Below, piece after piece: positions 25,101-35,599 of a DNA stretch of 64,000 nucleotides. Below the pieces are notes generated by a model that was not told the origin of the DNA, made no database searches, and saw only the letters and a list, made by a program, of their open reading frames with translations. Source of the stretch: Tetranychus cinnabarinus (taxonomy: Eukaryota; Arthropoda; Arachnida; Trombidiformes; Tetranychidae); assembly GCA_022266195.1 (NCBI GenBank), contig WHVY01000002.1, forward strand, positions 6,339,001-6,403,000, in the 5' to 3' direction. Made by a program: the position numbers and the translations under genes. Within the stretch, counting starts at the first letter, position 1, and each line of letters opens with the position of its first letter.

Positions 25101-28100
25101 AATATTCAGATGGAATACTCGATAAACCGATTCAAAATAAGATTTTAAAAGCTAATCTTGTGACTAGATCAACAACAGCTGATAATTAGGTAAGACGATG
25201 CAAAAATATTGAAAACATTTCAAGTTATTCAACAGTAATCATTAGAGTCTAGACGCAATCAATTAAGGTTGAAATCTCTAGAATAGCATTACATGTTTAT
25301 GAAGGAAATGTTTTATCTTGAAATATGCAAGCTTTGTTCAACTAACCTGAACAATCAATTTTGAGAAGGGTGAAGTTAATTTTTTGAGATATTCAGGGGA
25401 AGCTGAATTTGATTTTTCCCATTTTATTGAACTGACTGCAATTTTGGTTGTGACTTCCAAATAGCCGGTGGTTACTTCCAGTGGTAATAAGACGATAACG
25501 GTTAGCCAGTTAAACATGTCGTGGACTGTAGCTGCGGCAAATGCACGGCGAAATTCATTTCGATCGGTAGATTGGAGCAATGAAACCTGAAAATTGAGAT
25601 GAAGTGAGGATGGCAACAGAAAAGGTAAAGAAATGGATAAGAAGGAAGGAAAGTTATGAAGAAATGGTTCATATTATACATAATTAAACGCAGAAATTTT
25701 AAAGATATTTTGTTCAGTTTCTGTGAATCAAAGAGATTAATTAGTTAATTACTATGGTGTTTGTGATGGAAGTTCCAATGTTGGCCCCCATAACAATAGG
25801 AATTGCTTCTTTCACTCTTATCACTGTAAGAAGAATAAGAAGAGAGGAGAAAACAGAGACAGAGCGAAAAAACAGGATCAATTGTAAGTCTCTCTAGATA
25901 ATCATGGAATTATTGTGAATTATCGATAGTTCAGAGGGTCAGTAATTTGATTGCAGACTAAATTTTGAGCGACAATCTCATTAGCTCTGATAGAATTGAA
26001 ATGATAGGGTCAATCAGCTGTATTATTGCATTAACAGGTTCTCTCGTAGAAAAGAAATGATTATTTCAGATTAATTTAACAACTATGATATTTGTCACTG
26101 TGGGATATAATCCAAAAAACTGAGGCACAAGCATCAAATCAGTATTTAATCTATCCTTAACCTAAATTATATACCCTCTGAACCTCAAAATAAATGGAAC
26201 ATTGACTTAAGGTAGAAATTTTTTTACGTTAAATTGACTAGAGAACACACAAATTATTAATAAGCGGCCAAATTGATTAAAAAATTTAGTCGATAAAACG
26301 ATTTTAAAAAATTACAAATAAACTAAAAAGGCTAAAAATAACATATGGTTGATTCAAGTTGAAAAATCCTAATCCCAAATGAAGAGATAGAATAATTGAA
26401 TCACTTACATTCTGCAGCAACTAATGTGACTGCGATAGATGTTGATGTGGATGAGCTTTGGACAAGAACGGTGAACAATATTCCAATAATAAGACCAACA
26501 ATTGGATTACGAAGCAATTTATTATTATGGAAAACAGATCCAGCTGCTCGACCTCCAAGTAATCGAAAACCAGAGGCAAGAAAATCCAGTGATGTGATAA
26601 ATGAATATAACAGAAGCAGCAGACAAATGATTTTCAGTAGAATTATCAAGGTTCGACGAAATTTGCCACTTGCAGTCAATTCTATAGAATGTGATAACAT
26701 TTAAGATTTATCAATCAATTAGTAATGTGAAGAGAAACATGGAAAAAATAGAAATATTAAAATAAAAACAATTTATATACATTTCTTTCGCCTAAATGTG
26801 ACTTCCATCAACCATTTGTTGAGATTAGATACCGTAGCCAGTGAAAATTAGCCGACTAGCGAGCCACTCAACTACTTTAGCGAGTCTAGTCGTGGGTTGA
26901 ACAGCTAAAATGGCTAATAGCCAAGTGCTGGCAAAAGGCTTAAGCGACTTAAAAAGTTCAAATTCTACCTTTTATTTGAAAAAAGAAGCTTCAGACAATC
27001 ATTAATGGCAAAATTTTGCAAAATGAAGAATAAAAAAGGCTCCAATAATAATTCAAATTAATTCACTTTGTTTTAAGAACGTTTAAGTTATGGAAACATT
27101 AGATCGAGCCACAATAGTTCATCAGATGTTTCACATATTTTCCCCCCTAAAGCCCCCAAAAATTTCGATTTTGTGCTAAAATTAGCTGCGCTTAGCCGAT
27201 AGTTAGCCAATAAACTTGTTTCGCTCGCTAGTCGGCTAAAGTCGACTTTAGTCACGCTTTATCGGCTTTATTGGCTTTTTAGCCGATTACTAGAGTGTCG
27301 GCTGACTACGGTATCTAGTTGAGATTACAAATCTCAATATATCGCTATGACGTACAGGGTTGACACAGTTCAAATGAAAGGTTTTTTAAATAAAGTCATG
27401 GACCAGGTTTTCATTTTTGACTTAAAGAATATTTAATTATTTTTCATTTGATATGCATATCGTGATTGTGGGACTTATAGCTACCGCGCAATTTGGTTTT
27501 CAGAAAAAATCAACAAAAAAATTTTTAGCTTTAGCATGGCGCGTCTATGGGAAATTGAAATTTTTGATTTTCCAATGTTAATTTTCCCATAGGAAACGCT
27601 CATTTTAAAAAAAATATTTTATGGACTTTTTCTGAAAATCGAATTGCGCGGTAGCTATAAGTCCCACAACCACGATATACATATCAAATGAAAGATATTT
27701 AATTAAATTTTCTTAAATCAAAAAATCTGATCAAAAAATCGAAACTTAGCCCATGACTTTGTTTCAAAATCCTTTCATTTGAACTGTGTCAACCCTGTAG
27801 TGTGACATTACATCTTCTCATCTCTTCCAATACAAAAAATAATCTTGATTTGATGGACTGAGATTACATGGAAGTCACCTCAAGTCATTACAAAGCCGGT
27901 AATCAATATCTATCTCAAAGAAAATCAATGTACATTCATTGAAAAAATAAACACTTTCAAGGAACAAAAGGTTATTTCATTTCTCACCTTTCCAAGGAGT
28001 AGAATGTTCATATGTAACAGGCATTTCCCATGGATCTGGTGTATGAGTAGGTGAATATGGTGAACTTACTGGACTTGGAACATTATTATCACCACAAGTT

Positions 28101-28171
28101 GATTCATCTCTATTAGATTTGAACGCCTTAAACTCCGGAGGAGGTGTAATCTGAGTAATTGGATCATTCAT
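22110..28171 (-). CDS. SLC34: SLC34-type Na-dependent phosphate cotransporter, complete copy (B)
   Basis: Eight exons with consistent phases: 28171-27988, 26681-26409, 25823-25753, 25586-25347, 23544-23472, 23363-23237, 23054-22825 and 22753-22110, together 613 aa (family 600-700). It imports phosphate with Na+ across the plasma membrane. The two inverted QSSS repeats are at residues 136-139 (TVLVQSSSTSTSIAV) and 362-365 (TILVQSSSIFTSAL). GANIGTSITNTI and LGSNVGTTTTG are the matching repeat partners. GISIERIYPLTLGSN-type and FHLFFNI/IPWMRFPIRL-type family segments are recognisable. The C-terminus reads FDNVTFINVNGHKY and ends DSTQL, a TxL PDZ-binding end as in vertebrate NaPi-II. Intron 1 (1.3 kb) hosts two MITEs; intron 4 (1.8 kb) has about 1.2 kb not found in copy A. 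Confidence 0.93.
26826..27317. mobile_element. 492-bp MITE, hAT-like (8-bp target duplication)
   Basis: Perfect 12-bp terminal inverted repeats TAGATACCGTAG / CTACGGTATCTA flank a 492-bp element with no coding capacity. Direct repeats GTTGAGAT at 26818-26825 and 27318-27325 are an exact 8-bp target-site duplication, the size made by hAT-type transposases. Inner parts repeat GCCGACTAGCGAG-like words in both orientations. It is inside intron 1 of SLC34 copy B and absent from copy A. Confidence 0.85.
27355..27797. mobile_element. 443-bp palindromic MITE with TA target duplication
   Basis: Terminal inverted repeats of 27 bp starting CAGGGTTGACACAGTTCAAA are identical at both ends, flanked by TA on each side (27353-27354, 27798-27799), as for Tc1/mariner-type insertion. 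Arms of about 200 nt pair nearly throughout, including GGGACTTATAGCTACCGCGC on one side and its complement on the other, so the whole element is a foldback. No coding capacity. It sits only 37 bp from the preceding MITE. Confidence 0.85.
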
Positions 28172-29100
28172 AATGTGAACCTTTCAACTCCTTTAGACTC
28201 CTTAAATACCAATCAAAAAAGCAATGCACAAATAGATAAATAAAATAATGATTAATCACAGCACAAAGGTTAAAATGTTGAGACGAGTGAGTTAACCAGT
28301 GAAATAAAATCCAAATAAGAAGCCAATGTTTCTTTAATCTTTAACCCTTTCTAATGTTGATAAAAAGGCAAGAATCACTTGGTACCGGTTAAATCTGAAC
28401 ATAGATCAAGTATTAATGGTCCTTGTTGATGTTTCATGAGACCAGACATAGTTATGATTGTGGTTGCTTTGTTAACGAGATGGGATATCGATGAGTTTTT
28501 AACATCCATTATAAATATAACATCGATGTGAAAGATTTTAAACAATCAAAAGTATTAATAAATAGCGTTAATTAACAACTAACAAAAAGAAGAGAAATTA
28601 GGACAAACAAGAAACCAAGAGCATGGAAAACTAAATTTAGTTTTACCATAAGATAGCTAAAAAATCGACTTTTGCTATGGATTCGACTCATAGAAACCAT
28701 TAAAGCAACATTACTTTTATTCTGTCGCCATTGTCTGCTTATTTTCCCTCCATCTTTCGGCTTATCTCTTTACCAATAACCAGATGACCTTTTTACATAA
28801 TCTATCCAATTTTAACGTTTTTTGTCTTATCCTAACCCAATCTTAACCCAATCCTTAGTATCCTGAGCTTTTGGAACAAATAAATTTTTCAATTAAAACC
28901 AGAAATTTTATTGGTTAAACATTTCACAAACTGGATACTAATGAATAAAGATTGAAAGTCAGTTGTGAATCAATTTTATTAATTTTTCTCTCCATTTCTA
29001 TGTTGTTCCCTAAAATTTGCTGTAACCATTAATTGTCACGATGAATTTGCTATTGAACTATTTTCATTGAATTGATAATCAACATTTTATTAACTGTCTA
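28172..29100. other. upstream region of SLC34 copy B
   Basis: No coding signal. It lies between the SLC34 start (minus strand) and the inscuteable region (plus strand), so both promoters may use it. Confidence 0.4.
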
Positions 29101-29109
29101 TTCTTTAGC

Positions 29110-29191
29110 CTGGACTTGGAGCCTGTCTTGGTCAATGGAAACCCGACAGTTATGAAAAAAAACATGGATGTTTTGGATTCATTAGTTGCTG
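29110..29191 (+). other. candidate upstream exon of inscuteable
   Basis: An 82-nt stretch preceded by TATTCTTTAG and followed by GTGAGT reads LDLEPVLVNGNPTVM then KKNMDVLDSLVA in one frame. It would end in phase 0, which fits the possible acceptor TCTCTTCACCAG just before 30609. This would supply an alternative N-terminus for inscuteable. Its first 30 nt also resemble the start of exon 30823 (CCTGGAC.TGGA.C.TGT), which may be chance or an old partial exon duplication. Confidence 0.3.
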
Positions 29192-30279
29192 TGAGTGACT
29201 TTTTTCTCGTTCCTCTTCATGGTTTTACTTTAATATTTTTTCAAGAAAATTTTTGTGAAAATGTTTAAACAAGGCCTTGGTTTGAATCGTAATTTCATTC
29301 GCCAAAATTTAGAGAACTTTGATTAATCGAAAAAAGTGTTCCATCTTTGTTCATCAATCATTTTGTCAGCGAATGAAAAATTTCAGCTCTTTATCTAAAA
29401 ACAAGCATCTGATTAACTATCTTCTGACTTAAGCTCACTTTCTGGTTGCCCATATAAAGTTAATCATCCATAATTGTTCAAAAACCAATCGAAGGTGAAC
29501 TTTAATCATAATTTTATCGTAAATTATCGATCATTTAATTGTTAATGAACTCCATTTTGATACCATTACAAAATTCAAATCTCATTAACTACCTTTTTCA
29601 ATTCAATCTAACTCTTAAAATATGTTTAAAAACATTATTTTTCCATAAAAAAGCATTAAATGTTTCTAGAAAATAATTAGTCCTTTTATTTCCAATATTA
29701 TATTGATTTTTCAGATTCAATCAGATACTTTTTTTCACTGAACACAAATTTGAAAGCATTATTAATGTTTAAACTGTTCAAATACGTTGAAAAACATGAA
29801 GTTTAATTTTATTATTACATTATCAAAAAAAGATGATTTTGTTTGTTATTCAATATGAAGAGATAGAAAGCAATTCAATTGTCGATTAATCGATCCATTT
29901 TAATATTTGAATCGCTGGTTCTCCCGATACAGTAAGACTGTTGCTAATAATACCTTTAAATGGTCATTTGTTTGTTACTTTATTCATTAAACCATCAGTT
30001 TAAACAGACATGGTTAAAATGTATTACCGATCATCTGATGCCAATTGTCCTGCCTTTCGCCTCATCTTGTGCTCTCCGCCATCATAACAAACGATGAAAA
30101 AAGCAGAAGGTAATCAAATGTTGTTAAAAGTAAGTAAAATTAAACAGGAAAAAGGTAAAGGTGCGAGTTATAATATTTATGGATGTTTGATATAAGTTGA
30201 TGCATGTTGATGTCTGTTGCAATGATCGTGACTCCATTAACATCTGCTCAGGCCTATGTTTTTCAATCTTACAGTTTCT

Positions 30280-30317
30280 TGGCACGCGTCCAACCGTTTA
30301 TACTTTGGCGCGTGCCA
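30280..30317. promoter_or_regulatory. paired inverted Hairy/Hes-type sites upstream of inscuteable
   Basis: TGGCACGCG (30280-30288) and CGCGTGCCA (30309-30317) form a perfect 9-bp inverted repeat in otherwise AT-rich DNA. The second site read on the minus strand is GGCACGCGCC, matching the Hairy-family consensus GGCACGCGMC; the first (GGCACGCGTC) differs at one base. They lie about 300 bp before the first inscuteable ATG. Confidence 0.4.
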
Positions 30318-30617
30318 TCTGGTCTCTCTCATTCTCCCTCATCATCTTCATCATCATAATCTTCATCTTCTTTACCCTGCTTACTCTCCTTACTCTCTTT
30401 AACGGTTATCGCTCTCTTTTTTCGCTCTCTTCTACTTTTCGGTTTGATTTCTAAACGACAACCAACCATTTAAATATCAACATTGTAACCAACACCATCT
30501 CCTACTCATTTTGCATTGTCAATTTATCCATTTTATTGCACAAATTTTGTTTAATTTGCGCTCATTCTAGTTAAACTAATTTAATTTTGAGTTAATTTTG
30601 TGTCTCTTCACCAGTTT

Positions 30618-33132
30618 ATGTCACCAATATCAATGAAGCAAATGATTTACTCCAATAATCAATATCAAACGCAAGTTTGTACGCCATCTTTGGCAACATC
30701 TAAGGGTGCTGTTAACAGAGGAATGGTAAGCTATATCAAATTTAATTTACACTTAATTAGTTTGCCTTTTTTTCTGTTCGTTTGTTTTATTTACTTTTTA
30801 TTTTGTTTGTTTTCTTGTTCAGCCTGGACCTGGAACTTGTGTTGGTCAATGGCTTATTGAAACTCGTCGGCGAACTGAAATGGAAAGTTTAAGTGCTCTT
30901 CAAGCTAAATCTGTTGCATTTGAGCAAGACTCAGCTCGTGCTTTAGGTGTTAGGTGTGCTCAAATATCTGTGCGAAAAGTTAGATTTGCTTCGGTTCAGA
31001 TTATCGATGATATTGATATTCTCATTGATACTTTACCAGTTACTTGTCAACGACTTCGTGATTGCCAACATGATTTTGGTATAATCTATGGAAACATTGT
31101 TAATCTCATTGATATTTGTGCTCGTAAAAGACCAGAATCGGAGTTAAAAATTTTATTCAAAATTGGTGATGAAGTCAGATCCATTTGTGGTACATTGAAT
31201 TTATTCATGACTGATTTCATGAAGAAAAATAAAGTCAACAATGCTCAGCTTGAAGCTTATTTGCGAAAGCTCAAAGAACGCCTTGGTGAATTGGTTGACT
31301 CTACAATCCGATGGGAATGCCAGGTAATTATTATCTTTAACAATCTTAACTCAATTTATGTTAAATCTAAGACTAATCTAGTTTCATTGATGTCATGATC
31401 CAAATTTAACCAGTGCTATTAAGAAACAATAAGGGTATAGTGGTTCAATTGATTTAGATGTTCACTTACATTCAATATAATTGATTCAGTGTTTTATTTT
31501 CTTCCCTTATGAAATATCTTTTGAGGTCTTGCTAATGATGCAAAATTAAGATTTATATTGAATCTTGAGCAGATACTTAAGTCCATTGGTTTTTTTGTTC
31601 GGAAAAGCCTTAGGATCAAAAGTCAATTATGTATAGCAAGTAAACAAAGTTGGCAGTGATCCATAGACCATCTATGTAAATAAAAATTTAGAGGAAACAG
31701 AGAAGACAGAGAGACAGACAGAAGTACGGGAAGAGAGGATGGCAAAAGGAAAGAAGATGAAAGAGAAAATGACATCCGGTTAAGATCATTTTGCGCCTTA
31801 AATTTATTCTCGAGTGACATTTTCAAATCGACAATGTGACGGAAATGTCTTGAAGTAGTTTGCCTTTGAAGGGAGATTAGATCATCCGGAAAAGTAGATA
31901 TTTTTGTGGGCCAATCTCGTGTTATCCGGCTCAGTTACTGTGTTAAATTATTGGTGACATGCGACAGACATTGATCAACAAAGTGATTAACTTGCTAATA
32001 ATCTTGAATAACAATCTAAATAACAATTTAAATAACATGTTTTTCCTTTGTTTCTTTACTCCATCAGATTATAACTTCTGGTCTAAATCGCCACATTGAA
32101 AGCTTAACATTGAAATGGTCATTATTTGCTTTGTGGCAATTAACAAAGAATGATGCTTATATTTGTCGTATCTTTGTCCAAGATAACTGTATAATTAACC
32201 GGCTAATTAAGATCATTGCCTCCAATATTGTTGGAAAGCCTTTCATTGGACAAGATCAAATTCGTGCCGCTGCTTTCCGAACCCTAACCCATCTTTGTAT
32301 CAATCCAGAGGCAATCAGGACAATCTATGATCGCTTAGACATGGACAAGCATATTATAATCCCATTGCAAAGGGAAATGTCCGAGATTGTTATTCGTGAA
32401 ATAACCGGTTTTCTAGTCCAAATTACTACCCCGTTTATTGATTACAAAAGGTCAACCCATAAGGATAGCTATTTGGCTTCATTCATTAATGGTACACCTT
32501 TGGATGAGTTAATTTCTAGTTTAATCAAAGTGGCCACTGAAACAGATTCACATGAAATATTTCTTCTCATAACTGCTTCAATTGCCAACATTTCATTTTA
32601 TGAACCCGAACTAATCATACGTAGTCGAACCCTTTCAATATTGATGGCAACAACTCGTTCAAAGACAAGATTATCAGCTGATACAGCAATCAAAGATCAA
32701 ATTATAACAATCATGGCTAATGTTTCATCCATCGATTCAAATGAGATTGTTAAATGTGGTGCTCTTATCTATTTAATTACTGCACTTCAGATGAAACCAA
32801 TCAATGTCCAAGGAGATGAAGTTGAACTTGCTGCTATCGAAAGGATACAACAAAAGGTCTCCACTGCATTAACTCGATTAGCATCGAATCAAAATGTTGC
32901 TGGATTAATTTATGAATTAAAAGGTTGCCATAGATTGGTACAGATCTGTAAAGAGCCTAGAGAAAGAAACTTCAGTGAAACTGTTCTCATTGCTTCTTTG
33001 ATTGCATTAAGAAGGCTTTGTTCAATGCTCAAGCCTGAGAAAATTAAAGAACTAAATGCAGTAGATTTGATTACTGTTAATCTTGATCAAGCATTTCTCC
33101 AATGTTCACAAGTCTCCGAGAGTTATGTTTAA
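30618..33132 (+). CDS. insc: Inscuteable, adaptor for spindle orientation
   Basis: Three exons, 30618-30725, 30823-31323 and 32068-33132, with phase-0 introns give 557 aa. Inscuteable links the Par3/aPKC complex to Pins/LGN and orients the mitotic spindle in asymmetric division. The segment after CVGQW (TRRRTEMESLSALQAKSVAF) aligns with the LGN/Pins-binding peptide of vertebrate INSC, which has CVLQAKPI. The rest is an armadillo-type helical repeat region with recognisable blocks (QIRAAAFRTLTHLCI, EIFLLITASIANISF, ERIQQKVSTALTRLA, ETVLIASLIALRRL). The protein ends SESYV, a PDZ-binding end like the vertebrate ESFV. The first ATG in the frame is used; an acceptor-like CTTCACCAG just upstream suggests a further 5' exon. 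A poly(A) signal lies near 33293. Confidence 0.9.
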
Positions 33133-34106
33133 GCCAGTCAATATTTCTCTAATCCAACCACATATGCCTTTAATCCAAATTGTATTATTTTATTCTTATT
33201 TTATTTACATGCATATGATTGTAAATTTTTTATTTTTATCCTTGTAATTTATTCCAAGTCAATAATCTCGCAAAAAGTTAATTTAATCACTGAATAAACT
33301 TATTTTTGTTCTCATAATCTTAAATTGTAGTGTATTGATTACAGACATTATGTTTTTAATAATTACAATTTCCTAAATAGAATGGATAGAATTAATTATC
33401 AACTATTTAGCATCTAACAATAGTTAAAACAACACTTAAAGAAAATTGGTTGTTTTAGACTTTAATATACTCGGAAGTATTTTGCCGATTTTTTGTATCA
33501 ATTTACAGTTAAGGTGTCAATTTAGTTAGTAATCATTTTTGTTAAATAGACTTGAACAAATTATGTTAAATTAAAATTTCATTTTTAATTCATCTAAATT
33601 ATAAATTTTGAATTGATTGAATATAAAGCTAAGCGGCGGCTGTCGATCTGTATGACTGTGTAACCCAATCGGTCAAATTGATTCAAACTCAGTAGCTTCA
33701 ACATGATAAGACATACCTTAAAAATATTATAAATTAATCATTCAATAGAAAGCAACAAAAGATTCATGGATATCACCTCATGTAAACTTGCTTCTTAGTA
33801 ATACTGAATAATAAGGAGATTTAAATGGAAATTCAAATCACCTCTTTTACGATGTAAAACAAGTTTCGTAGGTAAAAATGCGAAATTGAATAAGATCAGA
33901 AAGTGTTGAGTTGCAGGCAACACGGGATATTAAATTTAAGAAAATAGTGTCCAGAGAAAGCTTTAGAATAATCTTTACAATTTTGTACCCGCAATGGTTC
34001 ATAACAAAGAAAACAGGCATGATGGCGATGAAAATTGGGATCATCTAATATTGAGAAAGAATTTTAGACCAAGTGATTTTTGGTAGCGACTAAGCATCAA
34101 GATTCA
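33133..34106. other. intergenic between convergent genes
   Basis: 3' flanks of inscuteable (plus) and the ANCHR-like gene (minus). No gene or repeat seen. Confidence 0.45.
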
Positions 34107-34815
34107 TCAGTCATCGGAATTCTTTTTTTTAGAAAAGCCGACAGTTTTGTGTCCTTTCATATCAGGATCTCTATGGAATTGCCTACACAAATAAAATAGG
34201 AAAATAAATTTCAGTTACCACAATAATTCTTTCACATTGAGTAATGACTGGAAAAGGGGAAAAAGTTAAACTTAGCGAAGAAACTCACTTGAAACAACTT
34301 CGGCAGAAAAGATCGTTTTCACATCCATAGCATCTTATTACAGCATCTTCGTTGCAAAGAGTACACCACGGCAGCTCTTCTTCATCAGAATTAGATTCCG
34401 AAGGCTTTTGGTCTTGTGAACTGATACCCAAGGTTGAAGGTAAACGTGATAAATCAGGAAGCTTAGTTTCAGACATGATTTTTTCTACCAAGAGATCACT
34501 TTCCTCATCCGAATCAAGCTGTGGTGGATCCTCAACTATTGGAATATTACTAACTGGATTAGAGATTCCTCTTAATCTTGCTAGCCTATCTGCTATTTCC
34601 TCGTCTGTTGATTTTTGTTTGGTCAACCGTGATTGTCGATGAGTTTGATCAAGGACTGCTTCAGCCATCATCCTCTTCAATAACTCGTCCGATTGTTCAG
34701 TCTCTGTTTTACTGGCTTGTTTGTTGATTATTACGGTGATTGGAGGATCCGATTTTCGTGATGCAGGTAGGCCTCTCAATCGGGCCAACCTTTCTTCCAG
34801 TTCTTTATCATCCAT
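34107..34815 (-). CDS. ZFYVE19: ANCHR/ZFYVE19-like abscission checkpoint protein, short form
   Basis: Two exons, 34815-34289 and 34182-34107, with a 106-nt phase-2 intron give 200 aa from ATG 34815 (context ACCAATGG). Two copies of a MIM1-like helix (KELEERLARLRGLP and EEIADRLARLRGIS) match the ESCRT/VPS4 MIT-interacting motifs of ANCHR. The C-terminal block EEELPWCTLCNEDAVIRC then CENDLFCRSCFKQFHRD is the conserved cysteine-rich zinc module of the family. ANCHR holds VPS4 away from the midbody until chromatin bridges clear. Vertebrate ANCHR also has an N-terminal FYVE finger, which is not present here and no upstream exon for it was seen. Identification rests on both ends of the protein and is fairly secure. 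Confidence 0.85.
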
Positions 34816-35599
34816 TGGTAACAATTAAACACTAAAGCTAGTACAGAATAAAATTGACAAATTAAGTAATGCAGGACCAAGAATACTGAATATAAATAAA
34901 GATCACAGCACAATTTTGAAATGATAATCTAAATTACATCTTACACAAATAAACAAACAAAAAATATTTTCAGGCTGCTACAGGCGCCATCTCTTGTCCA
35001 CCGACGAGTCTTATTAAAAATAAAAAGTTGGTAATGAACTTCAATAATTGTATGATTATGACAATTAGAACGATCAGCTTCCATAATTTTTCATCTACAT
35101 TGTACCAACTACTTTCTCTCAATTAATCTAAATATTTCAATTAATGACGAAACTTTGCTGGAGTAAATAATTGTTATAATTTCCAATGGAATTTTTACTC
35201 CAGACTTCATGTGAAACTTTTACTAATAATCAATGAAACTTCATCTCATTATGATATAAAAAAGCAAAAATTATTTCATTCAATTTATTTGATTTATTGA
35301 AAATACATTAATTATCAAAATAATTTTGTGAATGAAATGATAAGGAAATTATCCTCCTGAATGCTGCTGATTTTATACCTTTGTCTTGAAATGAGTTTAA
35401 CTGTTAGACATTATGAAAATAATCAGGAACATATTAAGATCACTAATATCGATCATTACCAAAGTTTATCTGAAGAAGCTAAAACAGATTTGTGAATATC
35501 CAGAATGAAATGCTTGAACTTGTTACATTTCATTTCAAGCTTAAGATTTATACCAATTCTAGAAATGCGTCTCATATAATGATTGAATTGAAGGTTTGT
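34816..35599. other. intergenic
   Basis: Upstream region of the ANCHR-like gene. No coding signal; ends where the long inverted repeat begins. Confidence 0.4.

Noticed and set aside
30197..30454. 85-aa hydrophobic frame upstream of inscuteable
   Set aside because: Pyrimidine-rich low-complexity DNA gives Phe/Leu/Ser runs; no splice or start support.
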